Of a DNA stretch of 57,642 nt, positions 1-7,265 are shown in pieces. The notes below the pieces were generated by a model. It was given only the letters and a program-made list of their open reading frames with translations. It searched no databases and had not been told where the DNA came from. The position numbers and the translations under genes were made by a program. Source of the stretch: Coriobacteriia bacterium (GTDB lineage Bacteria; Actinomycetota; Coriobacteriia; Coriobacteriales; Atopobiaceae); contig JAUMVN010000003.1 of NCBI GenBank assembly GCA_030530145.1, forward strand, positions 128,810 through 186,451. The letters are read 5' to 3'. Position 1 is the first letter of the stretch; each line of letters starts with the position of its first letter.

Positions 1-623
1 TGCTGCCACGCCGGCTGCTGCCAGGCGCCCTGTTGATACGCGCCCGGGTAGGCGCCCGCGGAAGGGCCGGGGGCCGGCGCGCGCGATATGTCCATGGCCT
101 CGGTGCTCGGCCGGATGGAGATGGTCACCACGGTCCCGCCGGCGATGTTGTCCTCTATGACCAGGCTTCCGCCCTTGTCCTCCATATATTGTTGCGCGTA
201 CGGCAGGCCGCTCCCCACGCCTCGGATGTATTGGCGCATCTCCTCGGTGGCGGACGAGGTCCCGTACTCGAGCGCGAGGTCCTTCTCCTGGATGCCGGGG
301 CCCTGGTCGGAGAAGCGGATGGTGTTCCCGCCGTCGAGGATGGTGATCGTCGGGGACTGGAAGTACGCGTGGATGAAGTTCTCGACGATCTCGCGGATGA
401 CCATGAAGGGGATTTGGCCGCCCTGCTCGTGCGAGAGCTTGTTCACCGTGCCGGTGATCTCCTCGAGGTAGGAGCGGACATCCTTCGGCTCGACGACGAC
501 GACCCTCGGCGCCGCCGCCGCGTCGTCGTAGACGGCGATGCGCGCCGGGTTCGTGACCAGGGATTTCTCCTGGTCGCCGTCCGCGGCGCCTTCTTCGACC
601 ATCGGATAGAAATCGCGCGCCAT
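1..623 (-). CDS. GHKL-type ATP-binding protein (anti-sigma/histidine-kinase ATPase fold), 3' end outside window
   Basis: The reading frame starts at the ATG complementary to 621-623, preceded by a GGGAGAGGG ribosome site, and runs off the left edge after 207 codons. It carries the Bergerat ATP-binding signature: an N-box-like REIVENFIHA, a G1 box SDQGPGI and a G2 box GVGSGLPYAQQYMEDKGGS, then GGTVVTISI. No phosphoacceptor histidine domain or membrane segment is visible, so it resembles a soluble RsbW/SpoIIAB-like ATPase more than a sensor kinase. After the ATPase fold the chain enters a Pro/Ala/Gln-rich tail that is cut by the window edge. It is divergent from rpmH across the putative origin. 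The partner and function are unknown. Confidence 0.75.
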   Translation of the reverse strand, partial: MARDFYPMVEEGAADGDQEKSLVTNPARIAVYDDAAAAPRVVVVEPKDVRSYLEEITGTVNKLSHEQGGQIPFMVIREIVENFIHAYFQSPTITILDGGNTIRFSDQGPGIQEKDLALEYGTSSATEEMRQYIRGVGSGLPYAQQYMEDKGGSLVIEDNIAGGTVVTISIRPSTEAMDISRAPAPGPSAGAYPGAYQQGAWQQPAWQ

Positions 624-644
624 GTCCCTCTCCCACCCCGCTTT

Positions 645-735
645 CTCAACGGCTTTTCATCATTTGTAGAAAACTTTTCAGCCCGGATTCGATGTGAACG
701 AAAGTTTTCAACAACGGATGAAAACCCGTAGATAA
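645..735. other. Candidate origin (oriC) core: inverted repeat with DnaA-box-like 9-mers
   Basis: An AT-richer stretch contains two arms in opposite orientation. Around 651-675 the plus strand reads TTTTCATCATTTGTAGAAAA. Around 694-724 the minus strand reads TTTTCATCCGTTGTTGAAAA. Each arm holds a face-to-face pair of 9-mers one to two bases from the DnaA box TTTTCCACA: TTTTCATCA with TTTTCTACA, and TTTTCATCC with TTTTCAACA. A further TTATCTAC lies on the minus strand near 729-736. In many bacteria the rpmH-dnaA interval carries oriC, and parS sites and parAB lie 3 kb away. dnaA itself is not in the window, so the call is inference. Confidence 0.45.
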
Positions 736-877
736 CTCGTGCGCAAGGTGAATCCAAAGCCGAAAAAGCATAGCATCTTTCCGCAGGTTTCAGGCCGTTT
801 GAAAGAAACCTTCCGGCTTTGAAAGGAAGGCGTGAAAAGCTTCCCGCGCCGCGCGCGTACTTCTTTTGCGTAGATAT

Positions 878-907
878 TTGACACTTTGCCGCGCCGACCT
901 TTACAAT
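878..907 (+). promoter_or_regulatory. Sigma-70-like promoter of rpmH operon
   Basis: A perfect -35 hexamer TTGACA lies at 878-883. After an 18-bp spacer comes TACAAT at 902-907, one base from TATAAT. The start of rpmH follows 54 bp downstream. This would drive rpmH-rnpA and probably yidD-yidC-khpB. No other gene-like feature is visible between 736 and 960. Confidence 0.6.
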
Positions 908-960
908 CTTTGGGCTTATTGCCCTATAAAGACGTTTACACCCAACCGGGAGGAATAGCT

Positions 961-1095
961 ATGAAGCGTACGTATCAGCCCAACAAGCGCAAGCGCGCCA
1001 AGACCCACGGTTTCCGCGCCCGTATGGCCACCAAGGGCGGCCGCAAGGTCCTCGCTCGCCGTCGTGCCAAGGGCCGCAAGAAGCTCACCGTCTAA
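961..1095 (+). CDS. rpmH: 50S ribosomal protein L34
   Basis: This is a 44-residue, extremely basic protein beginning [22 protein letters not shown] and ending KKLTV, the standard L34 sequence and length. It binds 23S rRNA in the large subunit. The frame is open further upstream, but the ATG at 961 follows a GGGAGGAAT ribosome site and gives the canonical N-terminus. It is the first gene of the conserved rpmH-rnpA-yidD-yidC-khpB cluster and is followed 8 bp later by rnpA. Confidence 0.98.
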   Translation: MKRTYQPNKRKRAKTHGFRARMATKGGRKVLARRRAKGRKKLTV

Positions 1096-1103
1096 ATACA
1101 AAG

Positions 1104-1424
1104 ATGGAGACCATCAAATCCAAGCGTGAATTTGAGAAGGTCTTCTCTTGCGGGAAGAGGCTCAACGACCCTCTCCTGCGCATTCGAATGGCTAAGCTCG
1201 ACGAGGGCGACCCCGCAAGGGTCGCCTTCGTCGCGCCTAAGCGGCTGGGAAACGCCGTCTATCGGAATCGCTGCAAGAGGGTTCTGAGGGAAGCAGCGCG
1301 CGAGTGCGGCCTTCCCGTCGACGGGTACGACGTGATCCTCTTCTCGACCAAGGATACGCATGACAGCTCCCCTTCGAGTGTCGCGCGCTCTTTGAGAAGG
1401 CTCATCAAGAAGGCCGGCGCCTAA
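1104..1424 (+). CDS. rnpA: Ribonuclease P protein component
   Basis: This is the 106-residue protein subunit of RNase P, which together with the RNA subunit removes 5' leaders from pre-tRNAs. The hallmark RNR segment is seen as [16 protein letters not shown] around residues 50-65, preceded by [11 protein letters not shown]. The length is typical of the family. It lies 8 bp after rpmH and 1 bp before yidD, so these genes are surely cotranscribed. No rnpB RNA gene was recognised in the window. Confidence 0.97.
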   Translation: METIKSKREFEKVFSCGKRLNDPLLRIRMAKLDEGDPARVAFVAPKRLGNAVYRNRCKRVLREAARECGLPVDGYDVILFSTKDTHDSSPSSVARSLRRLIKKAGA

Positions 1425-1425
1425 G

Positions 1426-1662
1426 GTGAGGGGCTCGAAGGGGCGAAGCATCGCCTCCAGGGTCCTTCTCGCCGGCGTCGGCTTCTATCAACGTCGGATA
1501 TCCCCGCTCTTCGGGGCGAGGTGCATCTATTACCCCACGTGCTCCGAGTACGCCCGTCTCGCCATCTGCAAGTACGGGGCCCTCAAGGGCTCCCTGCTCG
1601 CCGTGCGCAGGATCCTTCGCTGTCACCCTCTCCACAACGGTGGGTACGACCCCGTCCCCTAG
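1426..1662 (+). CDS. yidD: Membrane protein insertion efficiency factor YidD
   Basis: A 78-residue protein with a GTG start one base after the rnpA stop. It shows the YidD signature: YYPTCSEYA with a conserved Cys, then [18 protein letters not shown] and GGYDPVP at the C-terminus. YidD is a small amphipathic, membrane-associated protein that assists YidC-dependent insertion. Position between rnpA and yidC is the usual one. The yidC start follows 20 bp later with its own GGAGG ribosome site. Confidence 0.95.
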   Translation: MRGSKGRSIASRVLLAGVGFYQRRISPLFGARCIYYPTCSEYARLAICKYGALKGSLLAVRRILRCHPLHNGGYDPVP

Positions 1663-1682
1663 TTACTGACCACGGAGGAATC

Positions 1683-2441
1683 ATGTGGGATTGGTTTATT
1701 AGCTTTCTGACCCAGGTGCTCGCGGGCATCCAGGGTTTCGTGGGCGATTGGGGCCTTGCCGTCATCGTCCTCACCATCATCATCCGCCTCATCCTGACGC
1801 CGCTTCAGACGAAGTCGGTCAAGTCGACCGCAGGCATGCAGGTCATGCAGCCGCGTATCCAGGAGATTCAGGAGAAGTACGCCGACGATCCCCAGCGGCT
1901 CCAGGAGGAGACCATGAAGGTCTACTCCGAGATGCACGTCAACCCGCTCATGGGCTGCCTGCCGCTGATCATCCAGATGCCGGTCTTCTTCGCTCTGTTC
2001 ACCGTCATCAAGAACGTGCCGACCGACGCGTGCTTCTACAGCATCCTCCCGTCGATCTCGGATTCCGTGTCCGGTGTTCTCGCCGCCTCCGGCTTCGTCG
2101 CCGCGCTTCCGTACATCATCATGGACGTGCTCTTCGGCGTGCTCACCTTCGTCCCGATGATGCTCAACTCCCAGTCCGCTGCTCCCGAGATGAAGCAGCA
2201 GCAGATGGTCATGGGCGGCGTCATGTCCGTCATGATGCTCTGGTTCGGCTGGACCTGCCCGGCCGCCGTCCTGCTGTACTACGTGGCTTCCTCGCTTTGG
2301 CAGGTCGTGCAGCAGAAGCTCGTGACCCAGAAGGTCATGGAGAAGGCCAAGCGCGAGGCTGAGGAGAAGGCGAAGAACGCGCCGGTCGAGATCAACGTTG
2401 TTCGCAAGGAAAAGAAGCCTCGTCAGCACAAGAAGAACTAA
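1683..2441 (+). CDS. yidC: Membrane protein insertase YidC/Oxa1 family
   Basis: A 252-residue integral membrane protein of the short Gram-positive YidC type. The start at 1683 (MWDWFISFLTQ) follows CGGAGGAATC; a longer open frame upstream lies inside yidD and is rejected. The conserved first core helix with its hydrophilic-groove arginine is visible (VLTIIIRLILTPLQTKS), followed by the cytoplasmic amphipathic loop, MGCLPLIIQMPVFFALF and later helices. The C-terminus is strongly basic (KEKKPRQHKKN), typical of ribosome-contacting tails. No lipobox is present at the N-terminus, unlike Bacillus SpoIIIJ. It inserts proteins into the cytoplasmic membrane alone or with Sec. Confidence 0.96.
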   Translation: MWDWFISFLTQVLAGIQGFVGDWGLAVIVLTIIIRLILTPLQTKSVKSTAGMQVMQPRIQEIQEKYADDPQRLQEETMKVYSEMHVNPLMGCLPLIIQMPVFFALFTVIKNVPTDACFYSILPSISDSVSGVLAASGFVAALPYIIMDVLFGVLTFVPMMLNSQSAAPEMKQQQMVMGGVMSVMMLWFGWTCPAAVLLYYVASSLWQVVQQKLVTQKVMEKAKREAEEKAKNAPVEINVVRKEKKPRQHKKN

Positions 2442-2497
2442 AAACGCTGGTGTTTTCCTGCATTAAGTTTAATTACCTATGTAATTCGGAGGTTGGC

Positions 2498-3085
2498 ATG
2501 GACAATGAGGAAATGACTGAGGAAACGACGGTCGCCGTCGATCAGTCCCTCGATGCTGGCGCTGCCGACGACGAGTTCGCTTCTATCCGCGAGCACTTCG
2601 AGGCTGGTGTGGCGCTCACCGACGAGGAGACCGATAAGGTCGCCGACGTCGCGGTCGAGCACCTTCGCAGCCTCCTCTCGTTCTTCGGCGAGAACAACTC
2701 CTCTATCGATGAGTACGACGGCGACAACGGAGAGCTTATTCTCGACGTCAACGGCGGCGATCTCGCTGTCCTCATCGGGAAGCACGGTCACACGCTTGAT
2801 TCCTTGCAGATGGTGCTTACTTCCCTTATGAGCTCTACGCTCAAGTTCTACTATCCGATCACTGTGGATATCGAGAGCTATAAGAGCCGTAGGAAGAACA
2901 AGGTTCAGGGACTTGCTAGAAGTGCCGCCCAGCGCGCCCGCAAGCAAGGTCGCGTTGCTATGGCTCCTATGAACGCTTACGAGAGGCGCCTTGTTCACCT
3001 TGCCTTGGTCGACGACGACTCCGTCACCACTCATTCCGAGGGAGTCGACCCTAATCGTCGCGTGGTTATCACAGCTGTTCGATAA
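2498..3085 (+). CDS. khpB: RNA-binding protein KhpB (Jag), KH-R3H
   Basis: A 195-residue protein. The ATG at 2498 follows CGGAGGTTGGC; the frame extends 16 codons further up but without a ribosome site. An acidic N-terminal region is followed by a KH domain with the GKHGHTLDSLQ loop around residues 103-113, then an R3H domain (RVAMAPMNAYERRLVHLAL and SEGVDPNRRVVI at the end). KhpB/Jag proteins bind RNA with KhpA and influence cell division and elongation. Codon use becomes more A/T-ending toward the 3' end, where the low-GC block begins. Confidence 0.94.
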   Translation: MDNEEMTEETTVAVDQSLDAGAADDEFASIREHFEAGVALTDEETDKVADVAVEHLRSLLSFFGENNSSIDEYDGDNGELILDVNGGDLAVLIGKHGHTLDSLQMVLTSLMSSTLKFYYPITVDIESYKSRRKNKVQGLARSAAQRARKQGRVAMAPMNAYERRLVHLALVDDDSVTTHSEGVDPNRRVVITAVR

Positions 3086-3109
3086 GCGTTTGATTCAGGT
3101 ACTATCTAA

Positions 3110-3135
3110 GGAGAGGATTTGTCCTCTCCTTTTTT
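3110..3135 (+). terminator. Rho-independent terminator after khpB
   Basis: Perfect 8-bp stem GGAGAGGA / TCCTCTCC with a TTTG loop, followed by six T residues. It ends the rpmH-khpB operon, so rsmG probably has its own promoter. Confidence 0.9.
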
Positions 3136-3180
3136 GTTGCCAATTCTTCGTGTGTCGAAAGTTTTTGTCAGGAGTCAGAT

Positions 3181-3933
3181 ATGGACCAGCATGAGATCGA
3201 TGAGGCTGTTGATCAGCTTCTTGAGGAAACCCATTCAATGGGGTTGAAGTGCCCTGAGGATAGAGCTCGTAAGATGGTTCGTCATCTTGAGTTGGTTATT
3301 GAGAAGAACAAAGTCATGAACCTCACGAGAATCGTCACTCTGAGAGACGCTGTGACGCTTCATATTGTTGACTCCCTTGTCCCACTCCTGACAAAAGATT
3401 TCAACCCCTCAGAAGGGCTTAGGTTTGTTGACATTGGAACAGGTGCAGGATTTCCTGGTATTCCACTTGCCATTTTGACCGGGATGGACGGTACGTTCAT
3501 CGATTCTGTAGGTAAGAAGATCGCTGCTGTAAATGAGTTTATTCAGGTGCTTGGTCTTGATAACTGTCGGGCAGTCTCGACGAGAGCAGAGATGCTTGCG
3601 ATCGAAGAGCCGTCTGTTTATGACTACGTCTGTGCCCGTGCTGTTGCTCAGAGCAATGTTCTCATTGAATATGCGACCCCGCTTCTTAAGTATGGTGGTC
3701 AGTTGATACTTGAGAAGGCTAATCCAACTGCTGAGGAGCTTGATAATGCAAATTATGCTGCCCAGGTTTGCGGCCTTGTCCGAGTTTCACGTGAAACATT
3801 CGAATTGCCTAGGGATCTTGGACATCGTGAGGTGTTGATCTATGAGAAGGATCATGAGGCGAGAATTCAACTGCCGCGTCGAAATGGATTGGCTAAATCT
3901 GATCCATTGTTAGCTCATAAAGGTCATAAGTAA
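3181..3933 (+). CDS. rsmG: 16S rRNA (guanine-N7) methyltransferase RsmG (GidB)
   Basis: A 250-residue SAM-dependent methyltransferase that modifies G527 of 16S rRNA. The SAM-binding motif reads VDIGTGAGFPGIPLAIL near residues 83-99, and the NLTRI segment upstream is characteristic of the family. Start ATG at 3181 follows TCAGGAGTC. The gene is A/T-richer than the flanking genome. A near-perfect parS (AGTTTCACGTGAAACA) is embedded in the coding sequence at 3783-3798, which constrains the codons for VSRETF. Confidence 0.96.
   Translation: MDQHEIDEAVDQLLEETHSMGLKCPEDRARKMVRHLELVIEKNKVMNLTRIVTLRDAVTLHIVDSLVPLLTKDFNPSEGLRFVDIGTGAGFPGIPLAILTGMDGTFIDSVGKKIAAVNEFIQVLGLDNCRAVSTRAEMLAIEEPSVYDYVCARAVAQSNVLIEYATPLLKYGGQLILEKANPTAEELDNANYAAQVCGLVRVSRETFELPRDLGHREVLIYEKDHEARIQLPRRNGLAKSDPLLAHKGHK
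3783..3798. other. parS-like site inside rsmG
   Basis: AGTTTCACGTGAAACA matches the parS consensus TGTTTCACGTGAAACA at 15 of 16 positions (first base differs). It is one of four close matches within 300 bp. Confidence 0.8.
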
Positions 3934-3955
3934 GATTCTCTAGCAGAGAATTGAA

Positions 3956-3989
3956 TACGGCCAGTGTTTCACGTGAAACACTGGCCGTA
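3956..3989. other. parS: parS within a 34-bp perfect palindrome
   Basis: The consensus parS TGTTTCACGTGAAACA is at 3965-3980 without mismatch. The symmetry continues on both sides (TACGGCCAG ... CTGGCCGTA), giving a 34-bp perfect palindrome just after the rsmG stop. The extra arms could form a cruciform or, in RNA, a hairpin that ends rsmG transcription, although no T-run follows. ParB loads at such sites. Confidence 0.9.
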
Positions 3990-4032
3990 GTATCTTTGAC
4001 TCAATAATCTAGTCCCATAATCAAATAGTCAG

Positions 4033-4048
4033 TGTTCCACGTGAAACA
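4033..4048. other. parS: parS site
   Basis: TGTTCCACGTGAAACA, the hybrid form of the two common parS half-sites (TGTTCCAC and GTGAAACA). It lies 78 bp upstream of the parA start. Confidence 0.88.
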
Positions 4049-4059
4049 AAGTAATAGAT

Positions 4060-4075
4060 GGTTTCACGTGGAACA
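4060..4075. other. parS: parS site
   Basis: GGTTTCACGTGGAACA matches a parS hybrid at 15 of 16 positions. Its centre is 27 bp from the preceding parS. Both sit in the likely parA promoter region, so ParB/ParA binding could also affect parAB expression. Confidence 0.82.
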
Positions 4076-4125
4076 TGACGTAAGATAGAGAAACTTCATT
4101 TGCTACATACAATAAGGAGTCGGAA

Positions 4126-4926
4126 TTGAGCTTTAGAGACGTAAAGCGTGGTTTTCCGGATAGAGATACTCGTATTCTTGCTTGTATCAACCAAAAAGGC
4201 GGTGTTGGCAAGTCGACAACGGTTATCAACCTTTCTGCAAGCCTTTCGGAGCTTAAAAAGAAGGTCTTGATTATCGACTTTGACCCTCAAGGGAACGCAT
4301 CATCGGGATTTGGTATTGAAAAAGAGGAACTAGAGCATGATATTTACGATGTTGTGCTCCAGGACTACCCGATAGAGGACATTATCCAGTCAACTGAATG
4401 TAAATCAGTGTATGTGGCTCCGGCTACCATCCAGCTTGCTGGCGCTGAAATTGAGTTGGTGTCTAAAATGTCCCGTGAAGGTTGCCTAAAGCGCGCACTG
4501 AAGCCTATTGAGGGTGAGTTTGACTACATAATCATCGATTGTCCGCCTTCGTTGGGGCTTCTTACTATTAACGCTTTGACTGCCGCCGATTCTCTGCTCA
4601 TTCCAATTCAGTGCGAGTATTACGCGCTTGAGGGCGTAACTAAGCTCCTTGAGTCGATGAGGATGGTGCAAAAGAACATCAACCCTGACCTTGAAGTGTT
4701 CGGTGTTGTTCTCACGATGTTCGATACCCGTACTTCCCTCTCCAAGCAAGTGGAAGAGGAAGTTAGGAATTACTTCGGTCCGAAAGTCTTTAAGACGGTC
4801 ATCCCGCGCAACATTAAGATTGCCGAAGCACCCTCATACGGGCAGCCGATCAATATCTACGCGCGTGTAAGTAAGGGAGCTCTTGCATACGGCAAGTTGG
4901 CAAAAGAGGTGACGAGGCGTGGCTAA
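4126..4926 (+). CDS. parA: Chromosome partitioning ATPase ParA (Soj)
   Basis: A 266-residue ParA/MinD-type ATPase. The deviant Walker A motif KGGVGKST is at residues 24-31, followed by IIDFDPQGNAS (A') and IIDCPPSLGLLTINAL (Walker B). The start is a TTG at 4126 behind AAGGAGTCGG; no ATG gives a better N-terminus. It cooperates with ParB and the adjacent parS cluster to segregate origins. It overlaps parB by 8 bp, indicating translational coupling. Base composition is low for the window (27 G/C in the 60-base line starting 4321). Confidence 0.97.
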   Translation: MSFRDVKRGFPDRDTRILACINQKGGVGKSTTVINLSASLSELKKKVLIIDFDPQGNASSGFGIEKEELEHDIYDVVLQDYPIEDIIQSTECKSVYVAPATIQLAGAEIELVSKMSREGCLKRALKPIEGEFDYIIIDCPPSLGLLTINALTAADSLLIPIQCEYYALEGVTKLLESMRMVQKNINPDLEVFGVVLTMFDTRTSLSKQVEEEVRNYFGPKVFKTVIPRNIKIAEAPSYGQPINIYARVSKGALAYGKLAKEVTRRG

Positions 4927-5782
4927 GAAAGCGCTTGGAAAAGGACTTGGCTCGCTGATGGGAACTGCTGAGGCAGAGACCGCAGCATTCGACAGCGACT
5001 CAACGCTTCCGATCTCTAAAATAGTCCCGAATAAAGACCAGCCGAGAAAGCTCTTTAAAGAGAAAGAACTGTCTGAGCTCTCTGATTCTATTAAGCAGAA
5101 CGGTGTTCTCCAGCCGCTTCTTGTAAGGAAAAAGGGTGCCCAGTACGAAATCGTCGCCGGTGAGCGTAGGTATCAGGCAGCAAAACTTGCTGGTCTCAAA
5201 GAAGTACCGGTCATCATCAAGGATATTGACGATGACGAGGTATTCAAGCTCGCGCTTATCGAGAACCTGCAGCGTTCAGATTTAAGCCCGCTTGAAGAAG
5301 CGAGGGGTTATAGGCAGCTGATTAAGGAGAGAGGCCTTACTCAAGATGAGACAGCGAAGCTCGTCTCTAAATCTCGTTCTGCTGTGACGAATACTCTCCG
5401 CCTTCTTGATTTACCCAGTGAAGTGCAGCAGTTCGTGGAGGACGGTTCACTGACCGCAGGGCATGCACGGGCAATCCTTGCGGTACCCTCTGAGGAAGGC
5501 CGCATCAAGCTTGCTCAAAAGGTGGTTGAAGAAAAGCTTTCGGTACGTCAGACAGAAACACTTGCCCCTCTCTTTTCTGTCGATGCTGACGCGACTCCTC
5601 GTCACAGGGAGCCGACCCCGCAATCATTTAAGCGAGCAGCACGCCAGTTGAGGCTTGCTCTCGAGACAAACGTCAAGGTCAAATCTGTTCGAGGGAAGAA
5701 CAAGATAGAGATTGAGTTTTCGACCGAAGAGGACCTCGCGCAGCTCGTAAACAAGCTTTCTGGTATGGACGGCGAGCAGTAA
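4919..5782 (+). CDS. parB: Chromosome partitioning protein ParB (Spo0J)
   Basis: A 287-residue ParB CTPase and centromere-binding protein. GTG start overlapping the parA end. The N-terminal LGKGLGSLM segment is the ParA-stimulating peptide; the CTP-binding GERRYQAAK box is at residues 81-89; IENLQRSDLSPLEEA and the HTH (TQDETAKLVSKSRSAVTNTLRLL) follow; the C-terminal dimerisation domain ends in NKLSGMDGEQ. ParB binds parS and slides to form the partition complex. The stop overlaps the next start by one base. Confidence 0.97.
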   Translation: MAKKALGKGLGSLMGTAEAETAAFDSDSTLPISKIVPNKDQPRKLFKEKELSELSDSIKQNGVLQPLLVRKKGAQYEIVAGERRYQAAKLAGLKEVPVIIKDIDDDEVFKLALIENLQRSDLSPLEEARGYRQLIKERGLTQDETAKLVSKSRSAVTNTLRLLDLPSEVQQFVEDGSLTAGHARAILAVPSEEGRIKLAQKVVEEKLSVRQTETLAPLFSVDADATPRHREPTPQSFKRAARQLRLALETNVKVKSVRGKNKIEIEFSTEEDLAQLVNKLSGMDGEQ

Positions 5783-6024
5783 TGAAGGTGAAAACACTCC
5801 TTATCAGTTCTGCGACTCTTACCGTAGTTGGATATCTGTTCTATACCTACGGTTTGCGAGATGACGCAAAACGTAAAATCGAGGAACTCGCGCAGGCATC
5901 AAAGAAGGCCTACTCAACCATCTCGAAGCTCGTCGAGGAACATCAGGGCGTCGTGATTGAGGACACCAGTTCGCTTCCTAATGTGCAGGCAACGAAGCTG
6001 CAATGGGAGACTTTAGGATATTAG
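5782..6024 (+). CDS. Small single-span membrane protein, third gene of the par operon
   Basis: An 80-residue protein whose ATG overlaps the parB stop by one base. An N-terminal hydrophobic helix (LLISSATLTVVGYLFYTYG) is followed by a charged helical region (DDAKRKIEELAQASKKAYSTISKLVEEHQ). This resembles YtxH-like small proteins in shape, but I do not recognise a family. Tight coupling to parAB suggests coexpression; whether it anchors partition proteins to the membrane is speculation. The C-terminus ends QWETLGY. Confidence 0.75.
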   Translation: MKVKTLLISSATLTVVGYLFYTYGLRDDAKRKIEELAQASKKAYSTISKLVEEHQGVVIEDTSSLPNVQATKLQWETLGY

Positions 6025-6034
6025 AGGTATAAAT

Positions 6035-6070
6035 AATGCGCCGTTAGAGAATATCTAACGGCGCATTTTC
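6035..6070. terminator. Terminator between parB operon and rlmN (convergent)
   Basis: A 14-bp perfect stem AATGCGCCGTTAGA / TCTAACGGCGCATT with a GAATA loop, flanked by TTTTC on the right. A/T residues on both sides let it serve both converging transcripts. Confidence 0.85.
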
Positions 6071-6091
6071 TTAAGTATGGTGCGTAAAGAG

Positions 6092-7147
6092 TTAACTCAT
6101 CCGCTGCTTCAGCTGACCACAGGCGGCGTCGATATCAGCGCCACGGGAATTGCGGATGGTGGCCTCGACGCCGACGCGGGCGAGCGCGTTGAGGAAGTCC
6201 TCGGCCTTGCGCTGGGTCGAAGGCTTGAGCTTCGAGCCTGGGACCTCGTTCAGTTGAATCAGGTTCACGTGGGCCAGCGTGTCGCGGCAGAAGTCGCAGA
6301 GCGCGTTCATCTCGTCGCGCGAGTCGTTCACGCCGCCGATGAGGGCGTACTCATAGGTCGGTCGGCGGCCGGTGCGGTCGACGTACTCGCCCATGGCCGT
6401 GTAGAGGTTGAGCAGCGAGTATTTCTTGACGCCCGGCATCAGGAAATTGCGGGTCTTCTGGACCGCGGAGTGAAGAGAGACCGCGAGGGTGAACTGCTCC
6501 GGCTCGTGGGAGAACTTTCGGATCATCGGGATAACGCCGCAGGTAGAGACAGTCAGGTGGCGTGCGCCGATTCCGCCCTGCTCGGGGTCGTTGAGCTTGC
6601 GGAGAGCGGCGAGGGTGGCGTCGTAATTCATGAAAGGCTCGCCCTGCCCCATAAAGACGACGCTCGTCACGCGCGTGTTGAAGTCGTCGCGGACATGCAT
6701 GACCTGGTCGTAGATCTCGGTGGCGGTGAGGTGACGCGTGAAGCCGGCACCTCCGGTAGCGCAGAAGGCGCAGCCCATAGCGCACCCTGCCTGACTGCTC
6801 ACGCAGACGGCGAGCTTCTTTCCAGAGGGCATGCCGACGCACTCGACGGTCGCTCCGTCGGGGAATTTGAGCAGGTATTTCCGGCTGCCGTCCTCGGAAA
6901 CCTGGCGCGCAACCTCCTCGACGCCGCCAAGGGTGAGCTTCGAGGAGAGCTCAGCGCGCAGTGACTTGGGGAGATTGGTCATATCGTCGAAAGAACTGGC
7001 GTTCTTGTTCCAAATCCAATCCTCGACTTGTTTCACGCGAAACGCCGGCTGGCCGAGGGAGGACATGAGCTCCATGAGCTCTCCCTTGGTCAGGGATTTG
7101 AGGTCGCGCATCTGCGCCGAAGAAACAGTTTCGTTCGTGGTGTCCAC
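6092..7147 (-). CDS. rlmN: 23S rRNA/tRNA adenine-C2 methyltransferase RlmN
   Basis: A 351-residue radical SAM enzyme that methylates A2503 of 23S rRNA and A37 of some tRNAs. The radical SAM cysteines are in CAMGCAFC (C-x3-C-x2-C), preceded by VSSQAG. FMGQGEPFMNYD, LAVSLHSA and the C-terminal IRNSRGADIDAACGQL are the family motifs, the last holding the methyl-carrying/resolving cysteine. A degenerate parS-like sequence lies in the 5' part of the coding region. It is convergent with the par operon and divergent from ddl. Confidence 0.96.
   Translation of the reverse strand: MDTTNETVSSAQMRDLKSLTKGELMELMSSLGQPAFRVKQVEDWIWNKNASSFDDMTNLPKSLRAELSSKLTLGGVEEVARQVSEDGSRKYLLKFPDGATVECVGMPSGKKLAVCVSSQAGCAMGCAFCATGGAGFTRHLTATEIYDQVMHVRDDFNTRVTSVVFMGQGEPFMNYDATLAALRKLNDPEQGGIGARHLTVSTCGVIPMIRKFSHEPEQFTLAVSLHSAVQKTRNFLMPGVKKYSLLNLYTAMGEYVDRTGRRPTYEYALIGGVNDSRDEMNALCDFCRDTLAHVNLIQLNEVPGSKLKPSTQRKAEDFLNALARVGVEATIRNSRGADIDAACGQLKQRMS
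7030..7045. other. Degenerate parS-like sequence inside rlmN
   Basis: TGTTTCACGCGAAACG differs from parS at two positions, including the central ACGT, which becomes ACGC. ParB binding is uncertain. It lies 3 kb from the main cluster. Confidence 0.3.
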
Positions 7148-7265
7148 GTAAGCTCCCGTCTACGAGTCGTCCCTGCGGTGGAGTATCCTCTCAACAGGAA
7201 ATGAACCTCTGTGTGTGCCAAATGAGTATACGTGCAGCGCAGGGGCGGTCTGGCTAAGGAGCGTC

